From: an uncultured bacterium
GTDB lineage: Bacteria; Pseudomonadota; Gammaproteobacteria; Burkholderiales; Burkholderiaceae_E
Direction: 5' to 3'
Assembly (NCBI GenBank): GCA_903864485.1
Contig: CAIPGD010000301.1
Location: 1-8,256 of the forward strand
DNA length: 8,256 bases
The position numbers and the translations under genes are program-made. Shown one piece after another: positions 1 through 5,702 of the stretch. Below the pieces are notes generated by a model. That model was not told the DNA's origin. It saw nothing but the letters and a program-made list of their open reading frames with translations, and ran no database searches. The stretch's first letter is position 1, and each line of letters begins with the position of its first letter.

Positions 1-931
1 GGCCAGCGCTTTTGGCCGATGCAGTGAGCGCCATGAGGACCTCGCGGGCGAGCGCGAATTGGGCACCGGGAGATTCAGACGCACTAGTCCTGGAAGCAAG
101 GCCCCATCGAGGCAGGTTCGCCGCTACTAAGGCGCCGGCAAGAACAACCAACCACAGGGTATAGAGCCAGACCAAAAAAGCAGGCAACGCGGCGAAGGTC
201 CCATAAACCACGGTGAAACTGTCGACCTGACGGACGTACCACGCAAAGCCCCCCTTCAAAAACTCAAGAGCAAGGCCGGCAAATGCACCCGCAAGAAGCG
301 CATCGCGCCAGCGCACGAGGGTGTTGGGCAACAGGCGATAGAGCAGCGAGACGGCGACGGTCGTCATCAACCAGGGAACGATGTCGGTCCATGCGCTCGC
401 TGCCACTGCGCCCTTATGGCCGAGCGACCGCGTGACAGTCCAAAAATAAGAATGAATTGCTACGCTGCCACCGGCCAGTAACGGCCCCAGGGTCATGATC
501 GTCCAATAAAGTGCAAGCCGGTGCGCCCATGGCCTGCGGTCTGCAACGCCCCATATCCCGTCGAGCGTGCGCTCGATCGTTCGCAGGGCCGACAAGGCCG
601 TCAGAAAAAGAATAAAGATTCCAACGACTGACAACTTATCGGCCTTTGATGCGAATTGATTCACGTACTGCACCACCGTTTCGCTGAAGGCCGGGGGAAA
701 CAGTTGACTGGCAAAAAACGCTTGCAGGGAACCACGCAAGTCACCAAATGCTGGCAGGATCGTGAGCACTGAAAACGCGATTGCGACCATCGGCACTACG
801 GCCAGTAGCGACAAGAAAGCGAGGCTCGAAGCCGTCTGAGCCACCCGCGCTTCGCGAGCCCGCATCGACAGCAAGCGCAAGAAAGCCGTCGCATCCAGGA
901 CGGATGGGCGGTTGGCAAAAGCATCGGTCAT
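1..931 (-). CDS. yihY: YihY/BrkB family inner-membrane protein (3' end outside the window)
   Basis: Polytopic inner-membrane protein of the YihY/BrkB family (UPF0761-like); its molecular role is not firmly established. Translating the minus strand from the ATG at 931 gives 310 codons that stay open to the window edge. About six hydrophobic segments are visible, near residues 38-60, 102-122, 140-162, 183-203, 210-230 and 245-270. Family-like stretches include LAFLSLLAVVPMVAIAFSVL (residues 38-57), a YWTIMTLGPLLAG segment (142-154) and VVYGTFAALPAFLVWLYTLW (241-260). These align well with what I recall of E. coli YihY. An in-frame ATG at 973 would add 14 residues, and a TAA stop lies a few codons further upstream. 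I prefer 931 because the extension looks unlike the family, although neither start has a strong Shine-Dalgarno sequence. The gene is divergent from wrbA, a neighbourhood I recall from other gammaproteobacteria. The C-terminus appears polar from residue 275 on, as in the family. Confidence 0.93.
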   Translation of the reverse strand, partial: MTDAFANRPSVLDATAFLRLLSMRAREARVAQTASSLAFLSLLAVVPMVAIAFSVLTILPAFGDLRGSLQAFFASQLFPPAFSETVVQYVNQFASKADKLSVVGIFILFLTALSALRTIERTLDGIWGVADRRPWAHRLALYWTIMTLGPLLAGGSVAIHSYFWTVTRSLGHKGAVAASAWTDIVPWLMTTVAVSLLYRLLPNTLVRWRDALLAGAFAGLALEFLKGGFAWYVRQVDSFTVVYGTFAALPAFLVWLYTLWLVVLAGALVAANLPRWGLASRTSASESPGAQFALAREVLMALTASAKSAG

Positions 932-1001
932 TGGATATTCGGTCCGTGCGGGTAAGCCCATCTCGGGGGCCATGTTACTGAGCCCATGTTACCTTCACCG
1001 A
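932..1001. promoter_or_regulatory. Divergent intergenic region between yihY and wrbA
   Basis: This 70-base spacer must hold the 5' control of both divergent genes, unless the start codons lie further out. I see no convincing -35/-10 pair on either strand. On the plus strand there is no Shine-Dalgarno sequence directly before the wrbA ATG at 1002. The assignment as a regulatory region rests only on gene orientation. Confidence 0.35.
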
Positions 1002-1631
1002 ATGCAAGAAATCCTGGTCCTTTACTGGAGTCGTAACGGCTCAACGCGCCGTCTGGCCGACGCCATCGCCGAAGGGATCGAATCAGTTCCCGGTCTCGGT
1101 GCCCGTTTACGCACGGTGCCCGATGTGTCGACAGTCTGTGCCGCAGTGGCGCCCGAAATCCCGGAACAAGGGCCGCCATACGCCGAATTGCGGGATCTCG
1201 AAGAATGTATCGGCCTGGCATTGGGTTCGCCCACGCGGTTTGGCAACATGGCTTCCGCACTTAAGCATTTTCTGGACACCACGACGCCTGTATGGATGGC
1301 GGGCGGCTTGGCCGGCAAGCCTGCAGCCGTGTTTACGTCAACGGGTAGCCTGCACGGCGGCCAAGAAACGACCCTGGTCAGCATGATGCTGCCGCTATTG
1401 CATCACGGCATGCTAATCGTCGGCCTGCCTTACACGAACCCCGAGCTCTCTCGCACCCAACGGGGCGGAACCCCCTATGGCGCCTCTCACGTGGCCGGTT
1501 CGGATAACAGCGCAACGCTGGACGCCGACGAACGTCGACTCGCATTTGCTCAGGGGCGCCGGCTTGGTGAGACCGCCATCGCCCTGTCCTCTGCTGCCGC
1601 TGCTGCTGTAACGGCCTCCGGGCGCCGCTAA
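1002..1631 (+). CDS. wrbA: WrbA-type NAD(P)H:quinone oxidoreductase (flavodoxin fold, FMN)
   Basis: Predicted cytoplasmic FMN enzyme of 209 residues that reduces quinones by two electrons with NAD(P)H, a role linked to oxidative-stress protection. The N-terminus MQEILVLYWSRNGSTRRLAD is a flavodoxin first strand followed by the FMN phosphate loop (S10-T15). PTRFGNM (77-83) and STGSLHGGQE (113-122) are the FMN isoalloxazine-binding loops typical of WrbA. HHGM (134-137) and GGTPYGAS (155-162) are also family signatures. The length fits WrbA (about 200 residues), with a short alanine-rich C-terminal tail (residues 195-204) encoded by GCT/GCC repeats. I chose ATG 1002 because the family begins exactly at this strand. 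No Shine-Dalgarno sequence precedes it. An in-frame ATG at 972 has GGGGG close upstream and would add 10 residues. The stop TAA shares one base with the next start (TAATG), so it is probably the first gene of an operon with the DUF2069 gene. Confidence 0.95.
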   Translation: MQEILVLYWSRNGSTRRLADAIAEGIESVPGLGARLRTVPDVSTVCAAVAPEIPEQGPPYAELRDLEECIGLALGSPTRFGNMASALKHFLDTTTPVWMAGGLAGKPAAVFTSTGSLHGGQETTLVSMMLPLLHHGMLIVGLPYTNPELSRTQRGGTPYGASHVAGSDNSATLDADERRLAFAQGRRLGETAIALSSAAAAAVTASGRR

Positions 1632-1981
1632 TGGCGATGCTGCGCCACTTAACCGTCGGAGGCGTCGGCGCCCTGATTTTATTAGGCCTGCTGTGGGAAG
1701 TCTGGCTTGCCCCGCTGCGACCGGGCGGCAGCATGCTTTTCCTGAAGGTCATCCCACTCGTCCTGCTGATGCCAGGGCTTTGGCAAGGCAAGCGCCGATC
1801 GGTTCAGGCCCTCTCACTGGTGATTCAGATTTACCTCACCGAAGGGCTCGTGCGGGCCACGAGCGATCCGGGATTCTCAGCCAAGCTCGCATGGCTTGAG
1901 ACAGCCCTTTCAACGATGGTTTTTGCCACCACGCTGCTGTGGGCGAAAGGGACTCGGACCGATGCAGCCAAACCCAGCTGA
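1631..1981 (+). CDS. DUF2069 family small membrane protein
   Basis: Predicted inner-membrane protein of 116 residues with four hydrophobic segments (about 10-28, 34-51, 57-75 and 88-105) and short charged loops such as WQGKRRS (51-57). Pattern and length fit the DUF2069 family, whose function is unknown. The gene starts inside the wrbA stop codon (TAATG, one-base overlap), so translation is probably coupled to wrbA. A second ATG lies at 1637 (MLRHL) and cannot be excluded. I recall DUF2069 genes beside wrbA in other proteobacteria, which supports the call. The 3' end overlaps the following dehydrogenase gene by 20 bases, making a three-gene unit. A link to quinone or redox chemistry is only inferred from this context. 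Confidence 0.85.
   Translation: MAMLRHLTVGGVGALILLGLLWEVWLAPLRPGGSMLFLKVIPLVLLMPGLWQGKRRSVQALSLVIQIYLTEGLVRATSDPGFSAKLAWLETALSTMVFATTLLWAKGTRTDAAKPS
1947..1952 (+). promoter_or_regulatory. Ribosome binding site that fixes the dehydrogenase start
   Basis: AAGGGA lies nine bases before the ATG at 1962, inside the end of the DUF2069 gene. It favours this ATG over the upstream in-frame start at 1896, which would overlap the DUF2069 gene by 86 bases and add a cysteine- and arginine-rich stretch unlike the family. Confidence 0.6.
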
Positions 1982-3377
1982 CTGGATCGCCCAAGCCAGC
2001 GCGCTCCTCAAGGGGCGCCTGCTCACCTCGCACGGCGACACTGAAACCTATCTGACCGACTGGCGCAAGCGATACCGGGGGCAAGCCCTTGGCGTCGCCC
2101 TTCCCGAAAGTACCGAGGAAGTCGCTGGGCTGGTTCGACTCTGCGCCGCTCAGGGCATTGCAATCGTCCCCCAGGGTGGAAACACCGGGCTAGTCGGGGG
2201 GTCCACGCCAGACAATTCCGGTCAGTCCATTGTGTTGTCCTTGCGGAGGATGAACCGCATTCGCTCGATCGACCCCAAAGCGGACACCATCACCGTCGAA
2301 GCCGGATGCATCCTGGCGGACATTCAGCAAGCCGCCGCCCGTGCAGACCGTTTATTCCCGCTGTCACTCGCGGCCGAAGGCAGTTGCACCATCGGCGGCA
2401 ATCTCTCGACCAACGCAGGCGGCACCCAGGTCCTGCGTTATGGCAACGCCCGCGCCCAATGTCTGGGTCTTGAGGTCGTGACCGCTGATGGCGAAATCTG
2501 GAACGGACTGCGCGCGCTCCGAAAGGACAACACGGGTTACGACCTGCGTGATTTGTTCATTGGTGCGGAAGGCACTCTAGGAATCATTACCGCAGCGACC
2601 TTAACGCTCCAGCCTCGCCCCGCTGCACAAGTCACCGCGCTCGCTGCGGTCCAAACCCTGGAAGCAGCGCTTGAATTACTCGAGCTCGCACGTACCCACC
2701 TCGGCCCGGCCTTGACCGCTTTTGAGGTCATGTCAAAAGTAAGTATGGACGTGGTGCGCACACAGTTCGGCGATGAGCGCCTGCCCTTCGAACCACTGCC
2801 TGCATGGACCGTCTTACTCGAGTCGTCCGACACTGAGAGCGAGGAGCACGCGCGAAAGCGCTTCGAATCGCTCCTGCTGCTGGCTGTCGAGGGCGGCCAT
2901 GTTGAAGATGCCGTCGTCGCGCAATCGCTTGCCCACAGTCAGGCTTTCTGGCGCATCCGCGAACGAATCCCAGAAGGCCAGGCCCGCGAAGGCGCCAATC
3001 TTAAGCACGACATTGCGCTGCCTCTCGCGCTCATTCCTGATTTTGCGCGCGACGCTGGAGTGGCGATCGACCAGGTCCTGCCCGGGGCGCGGATCGTTGT
3101 CTTCGGCCACCTCGGCGACGGCAACCTGCACTACAACGTCGCGGCGCCCGCCGGCATCACCCCGAGCGAAGTGTTGACTTTTCAAGACGAGATTGCGACG
3201 ATCGTCTACGACCGGGTGCAGTCTCGCGCCGGTTCAATCTCCGCGGAGCACGGGGTCGGTCAGCTCAAACGGGCCGAACTACCCCTGCGCAAATCGCCCG
3301 TCGAACTTGCAATGATGCGGGCCATCAAACAAGCACTCGATCCGCAGAACTTGATGAATCCTGGCAAGGTTCTATAA
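1962..3377 (+). CDS. FAD-linked D-2-hydroxyacid dehydrogenase (D-2-hydroxyglutarate / D-lactate dehydrogenase group)
   Basis: Flavoenzyme of 471 residues predicted to oxidise a D-2-hydroxyacid to the 2-oxoacid and pass electrons to an acceptor other than NAD. The N-terminal PCMH-type FAD domain contains PQGGNTGLVGGSTP (70-83), GGNLSTNAGGTQVLRYGN (145-162) and IGAEGTLGIITAA (200-212). The C-terminal FAD-oxidase domain carries RIRERIPEG (331-339), NLKHD (346-350), GHLGDGNLH (382-390) and SAEHGVG (427-433). By analogy with D-2-hydroxyglutarate dehydrogenase, His383, His390 and Glu429 would bind the metal, and Arg332/Arg334, Lys348 and His430 would contact substrate. It ends in the usual NPGKVL. 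The length fits single-subunit members and is much shorter than YdiJ-type proteins with an Fe-S domain. No signal peptide is visible. Substrate cannot be told from sequence alone: D-2-hydroxyglutarate, D-lactate and related acids are all possible. Third gene of the wrbA unit, converging on dusA. Confidence 0.92.
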   Translation: MQPNPADWIAQASALLKGRLLTSHGDTETYLTDWRKRYRGQALGVALPESTEEVAGLVRLCAAQGIAIVPQGGNTGLVGGSTPDNSGQSIVLSLRRMNRIRSIDPKADTITVEAGCILADIQQAAARADRLFPLSLAAEGSCTIGGNLSTNAGGTQVLRYGNARAQCLGLEVVTADGEIWNGLRALRKDNTGYDLRDLFIGAEGTLGIITAATLTLQPRPAAQVTALAAVQTLEAALELLELARTHLGPALTAFEVMSKVSMDVVRTQFGDERLPFEPLPAWTVLLESSDTESEEHARKRFESLLLLAVEGGHVEDAVVAQSLAHSQAFWRIRERIPEGQAREGANLKHDIALPLALIPDFARDAGVAIDQVLPGARIVVFGHLGDGNLHYNVAAPAGITPSEVLTFQDEIATIVYDRVQSRAGSISAEHGVGQLKRAELPLRKSPVELAMMRAIKQALDPQNLMNPGKVL

Positions 3378-3382
3378 GGTAG

Positions 3383-3393
3383 GTCCTTAGGAC
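3383..3393. repeat. Short inverted repeat between convergent genes
   Basis: GTCCTTAGGAC is a near-perfect dyad with five-base arms around one central base, located six bases after the dehydrogenase stop. A second weak dyad (GACA, four bases, TGTC) follows at 3391-3402. There is no T-run, so I do not call an intrinsic terminator. It is the only symmetric element in the 35-base gap between the two convergent stops. Confidence 0.3.
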
Positions 3394-3412
3394 ACAACTG
3401 TCAGATAACACT

Positions 3413-4423
3413 TTAAACTGGGTCAACGAGATCGAGAGTGCTCCGTAATAGAGCGGGCGCAGCCCCCACTGCCGCAGCCGCGACGCCACTCAAACGCTGC
3501 CGCCATAAGCGCGCCCGCGGCTTTCCGTGATAAAGACCTAGCAGGTGGCGAAGAATTACGCGCGCGGGCAGTTCTGGAAACCCCTCTGCATAAACTGCCA
3601 TCGCTTCGGCCACTACGCGGCGACTGCGGGGTTGATCGGAAAGGTCAGCCATCCCGTACCAACGTGAATCGACCTCGGCAAGCACCCAGGGGTTGTGATA
3701 AGCCTCGCGACCGAACATCACGCCGTCGAGACCCTGCGCTGCGGCACTGGCGCCTTCATGGGCGGTCAATCCACCATTCAGAATAACGGTGAGGTCTGGG
3801 AAATCCGCTTTAAGTCGATGGACGATGTCGTAGCGCAGGGGCGGCACTTCCCGATTTTCTTTTGGACTCAGACCATCGAGCCAGGCATTTCGGGCGTGCA
3901 CGATAAAGAGTTCACAACCCGCCGCCGCGACCGTGCCAACGAAGTCGCGCACAAAGTCATACCCCTCATGCCGTCCCAGCCCGATTCGGTGCTTGACCGT
4001 CACTGGGATTGATACCGCATCTCGCATCGCCTTGACGCAATCCGCCACCTGCTCAGGCGTTTCCATCAGACAGGCACCAAACGCCCCCCGCTGTACCCGT
4101 TCGCTCGGGCAGCCGCAGTTCAGGTTGACCTCGGCGTACCCATAGCGTTGCGCTAACCGGGCGCAGGCGGCCAAATCGCCGGGTTCGCTCCCACCGAGTT
4201 GCAGGGCGACGGGATGCTCGAGGGGATCAAAGCCTAAATGGCGCTCGACATCACCATGGATGAGCGCACCAGTCGTGACCATTTCCGTGTAGAGAAAGGC
4301 CTTGGAGCTAATCGCGCGATGGAAGACGCGGCAGTGCCGGTCTGTCCAATCCATCATCGGCGCGACGCAGAAGGCGTGATCGTTGATGCTCAAGACGCTT
4401 TGATTTGAACGATAACGCGACAT
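3413..4423 (-). CDS. dusA: tRNA-dihydrouridine(20/20a) synthase DusA
   Basis: FMN enzyme of 336 residues that reduces U20/U20a in the tRNA D-loop to dihydrouridine using NADPH. The TIM-barrel N-terminus shows VAPMMDWTDRHCR (20-32), then TEMVTTGALIHG (46-57) and HPVALQLGGS (70-79). The catalytic segment is NLNCGCPSERVQRGAFGACL (100-119), with Cys105 in the position of the general-acid cysteine. VKHRIG (143-148), HARNAWLDGLSPKENRE (176-192), the phosphate-binding NGG (216-218) and GREAYHNPW (238-246) follow in the expected order. The SPKENRE motif and the overall match identify DusA rather than DusB or DusC. Length is normal. The ATG at 4423 has an AGG directly next to it and no well-spaced Shine-Dalgarno sequence, but the N-terminal position before the first strand is as expected. 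It converges with the dehydrogenase gene and diverges from the small LuxR-type gene. One mild oddity is a cysteine at 103, where E. coli DusA has valine (NLNVGCPS). Confidence 0.97.
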   Translation of the reverse strand: MSRYRSNQSVLSINDHAFCVAPMMDWTDRHCRVFHRAISSKAFLYTEMVTTGALIHGDVERHLGFDPLEHPVALQLGGSEPGDLAACARLAQRYGYAEVNLNCGCPSERVQRGAFGACLMETPEQVADCVKAMRDAVSIPVTVKHRIGLGRHEGYDFVRDFVGTVAAAGCELFIVHARNAWLDGLSPKENREVPPLRYDIVHRLKADFPDLTVILNGGLTAHEGASAAAQGLDGVMFGREAYHNPWVLAEVDSRWYGMADLSDQPRSRRVVAEAMAVYAEGFPELPARVILRHLLGLYHGKPRARLWRQRLSGVAAAAVGAAPALLRSTLDLVDPV

Positions 4424-4523
4424 CCTACCGAACCCAAGGCCTGACCTATCTCATCCTTATCGGCGCTTGCTCTGATTCGCCTCCCCCCCAACACAGCCAA
4501 CGACAACGACGGAGCCTGAACCG
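4424..4523. promoter_or_regulatory. Divergent intergenic region between dusA and the LuxR-type gene
   Basis: This 100-base spacer should hold promoters for both divergent genes. It contains a run of seven C at 4483-4489. I see no confident sigma-70 promoter, operator or riboswitch. The call is by position only. Confidence 0.35.
4511..4514 (+). promoter_or_regulatory. Ribosome binding site of the LuxR-type gene
   Basis: GGAG ends nine bases before the ATG at 4524. It supports this ATG as a true start. The small protein is therefore a designed short gene rather than the tail of a longer reading frame. The frame is blocked upstream by a TGA at 4473-4475. Confidence 0.6.
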
Positions 4524-4823
4524 ATGCCCCAGACCCTGCCGCAACACGAACCGCGTCTGTCTGTCCAACCCTTGGAGCCCCAACACGATCCCCGACTTGG
4601 CCCGCGCCGACTTGGGCTCACCGAGCGTCAAATCGATGTGCTCGAGCGCATCCTGCGCGGCCTGCCAAACAAGCTCATCTGTCGCGAACTTTCACTTGCA
4701 GAGGGTACTGTCAAGGTGCACGTCAGCGCAGTCCTCAGAGCGCTCGGCGCCAGCAACCGAACGCAGGCGGTGATTGCGGCAACCCGTTTGGGGCTGGCCG
4801 AGACGCAGCCGCAAAACGTTTGA
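4524..4823 (+). CDS. Orphan LuxR/NarL-type helix-turn-helix regulator without a receiver domain
   Basis: Protein of 99 residues, nearly all of it a LuxR-type DNA-binding domain: LTERQIDVLERILRGLPNK (32-50), then LICRELSLAEGTVKVHVSAV (51-70) and LRALGASNRTQAVI (71-84). These are the scaffold, recognition and dimerisation helices seen at the C-terminus of NarL-type response regulators. There is no receiver, PAS or autoinducer-binding domain, and no room for one. The first 30 residues are proline-rich and contain an imperfect repeat, PQHEPRL (6-12) and PQHDPRL (19-25). A good Shine-Dalgarno sequence supports the start. Stand-alone LuxR-type domains such as GerE exist and can act as regulators without phosphorylation. 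Alternatively this is a remnant output domain that regained a start. No cognate kinase lies nearby. It is divergent from dusA, and a hairpin follows the stop codon. The regulated target is unknown. Confidence 0.85.
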   Translation: MPQTLPQHEPRLSVQPLEPQHDPRLGPRRLGLTERQIDVLERILRGLPNKLICRELSLAEGTVKVHVSAVLRALGASNRTQAVIAATRLGLAETQPQNV

Positions 4824-4832
4824 GCCCCAATG

Positions 4833-4855
4833 GCCCCAGCGTCGTATTCTGGGGC
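4833..4855 (+). terminator. GC-rich hairpin after the LuxR-type gene, possible terminator
   Basis: GCCCCAG (4833-4839) pairs perfectly with CTGGGGC (4849-4855) across a nine-base loop, beginning ten bases after the stop codon. There is no T-run after it, so it is not a classical intrinsic terminator. It may stabilise the 3' end, help Rho-dependent termination, or be part of the next gene's leader. Confidence 0.35.
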
Positions 4856-5001
4856 GCGCACCCACGTCCCGGCCAAACTCGCCATCTCGTGTGCGAAAAT
4901 CTCAAACAGACTCAGGCAAAATCGGCGAAGCAGACCGGTTTTGACCTGCGCTGCGCTTTATCGTCGGCTTCAATCTCGGCTCTCAGGACGGATCATTCAA
5001 G
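4856..5001 (+). promoter_or_regulatory. Probable leader/promoter region of the unrecognised 194-residue protein
   Basis: No gene seen here. A TTGACC at 4941-4946 resembles a -35 box, but no fitting -10 lies 16-18 bases further on. AGGA at 4985-4988 is 13 bases from the GTG at 5002, a long distance for a Shine-Dalgarno sequence. In the frame of the downstream gene the sequence is open from the TGA at 4942-4944 but has no ATG, GTG or TTG before 5002. Confidence 0.3.
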
Positions 5002-5586
5002 GTGGGGCTTTTCCAAAGTATCGTTTCGGGGACGTTTAGCCACGCCGCCGATACTGTCGACCCCCTCAAGGACATGGATGATCGCGGCTATAAGTTGCGT
5101 AAGAACTTTGAGCAAATTGTTCGGGCAGCCATTACCGCCGAGTACAAGGACGAGGCCGTCAAAATCGCCGAGTCCGTCACCGGATATGCCTTTGATTTCG
5201 GGGATTTTGATTTCGACCAGCAGACCACCAAACTATTCAAAAAGGCCTGCGAGAATACGATGCGCAATGCCTACATGGTCCTCGATATTCCACCGGAACA
5301 GATCACGGCCGCGATTATCCACCGTGGGTATCGTCAAGGCCGATCAACGGCTCAGGTGGTCGGCCAGTTGGTCAACTTGTTTGATCTGGGGGTAGCAATC
5401 ATCGGCGAACGGGCCAAAGCCGCCGGACCGCTGCTATTCACCGTCCACAAAGACTTGTTTACAGCGGTGATTACCGTCCAACCGCCACCCGAGCGACTGG
5501 CCCGTCATCTTACGATGCGCTCAGATGCTCAGCGTGCGCGCGATGAATTTGCCGGCAAAACGGCTGGCGCCCCGAACGCCACCTAA
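5002..5586 (+). CDS. Unrecognised 194-residue soluble protein, GTG start
   Basis: I do not recognise this protein. It has no signal peptide and no clear transmembrane segment, so it is probably cytoplasmic. It looks mostly helical: a charged N-terminal half, DPLKDMDDRGYKLRKNFEQI (20-39), an aromatic-acidic patch YAFDFGDFDFD (62-72), then LFKKACENTMRNAYMVLDIP (78-97). A more hydrophobic stretch, LVNLFDLGVAII (123-134) and PLLFTVHKDLFTAVITV (143-159), follows, with a polar, disordered-looking tail after 170. The start is GTG at 5002, the first start codon after an upstream in-frame TGA at 4942. A weak AGGA lies at 4985. Coding character is judged from the ordinary residue composition and the lack of any competing frame of similar quality. 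It follows the LuxR-type gene in the same direction, 178 bases apart, so co-regulation is possible but not shown. It converges on the secreted-protein gene. Confidence 0.78.
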   Translation: MGLFQSIVSGTFSHAADTVDPLKDMDDRGYKLRKNFEQIVRAAITAEYKDEAVKIAESVTGYAFDFGDFDFDQQTTKLFKKACENTMRNAYMVLDIPPEQITAAIIHRGYRQGRSTAQVVGQLVNLFDLGVAIIGERAKAAGPLLFTVHKDLFTAVITVQPPPERLARHLTMRSDAQRARDEFAGKTAGAPNAT

Positions 5587-5635
5587 AACGCCGCGCTCCG
5601 TCGGCGCCAGCGGCCTAGAGCGACCCCTAGCCAGC

Positions 5636-5681
5636 CCCGCCGGCCCCAGAAGCCCGCCGGCCCAAGAAGCCCGCCTAGCCC
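5636..5681. repeat. 17-base GC-rich tandem repeat, about 2.4 units
   Basis: The unit CCCGCCGGCCCCAGAAG (5636-5652) is followed directly by a copy with one change, C to A at its position 12 (5653-5669), and by a third partial copy starting CCCGCC (5670-5675) that then diverges. It lies in the non-coding spacer between two convergent genes. Two and a bit units are enough to be visible but not enough to call a minisatellite or a regulatory array. Confidence 0.6.
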
Positions 5682-5694
5682 GCTGAGGGGCTGG
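5675..5694 (-). terminator. Hairpin just after the stop of the minus-strand operon, possible terminator
   Basis: CTAGCCC (5675-5681) pairs with GGGCTGG (5688-5694) with one G-T wobble and a six-base loop. Read on the minus strand it begins nine bases after the TAA of the secreted-protein gene, where a terminator would be expected. The sequence beyond is GC-rich with only short CTTCTT runs, so intrinsic termination would be weak. Confidence 0.35.
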
Positions 5695-5702
5695 CGCAGG
5701 CC

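Larger units (their letters stand above)
5604..5697. repeat. Nested long-range inverted repeats in the convergent spacer
   Basis: GCGCCAGC (5604-5611) is the exact reverse complement of GCTGGCGC (5690-5697). GCCAGCCCC (5630-5638) is the exact reverse complement of GGGGCTGGC (5687-5695). The two pairings share the right arm and would compete, so the spacer could fold in alternative ways on either transcript. In so GC-rich a stretch some pairing is expected by chance. Confidence 0.4.

Noticed and set aside
912..1001. Upstream extension of wrbA to a TTG at 912
   Set aside because: It would run into the yihY coding region on the other strand and adds residues unlike the flavodoxin N-terminus; the family begins at 1002.
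928..1384. Minus-strand open frames opposite wrbA, one with an AAGG before an ATG near 987
   Set aside because: They are rich in Arg, Pro and Ser and shadow the well-identified wrbA frame; no family resemblance.
3695..4145. Plus-strand open frames opposite dusA
   Set aside because: Antisense shadows of a gene with every DusA motif intact.
4941..4974. Sigma-70 promoter starting with TTGACC at 4941
   Set aside because: No acceptable -10 hexamer at 16-18 bases; TTTATC is too close and TTCAAT too far.
4820..5395. Long plus-strand frame overlapping the 194-residue gene
   Set aside because: Its Ser/Arg/Pro-rich translation looks like an off-frame product; the GTG-start frame at 5002 has normal protein composition.
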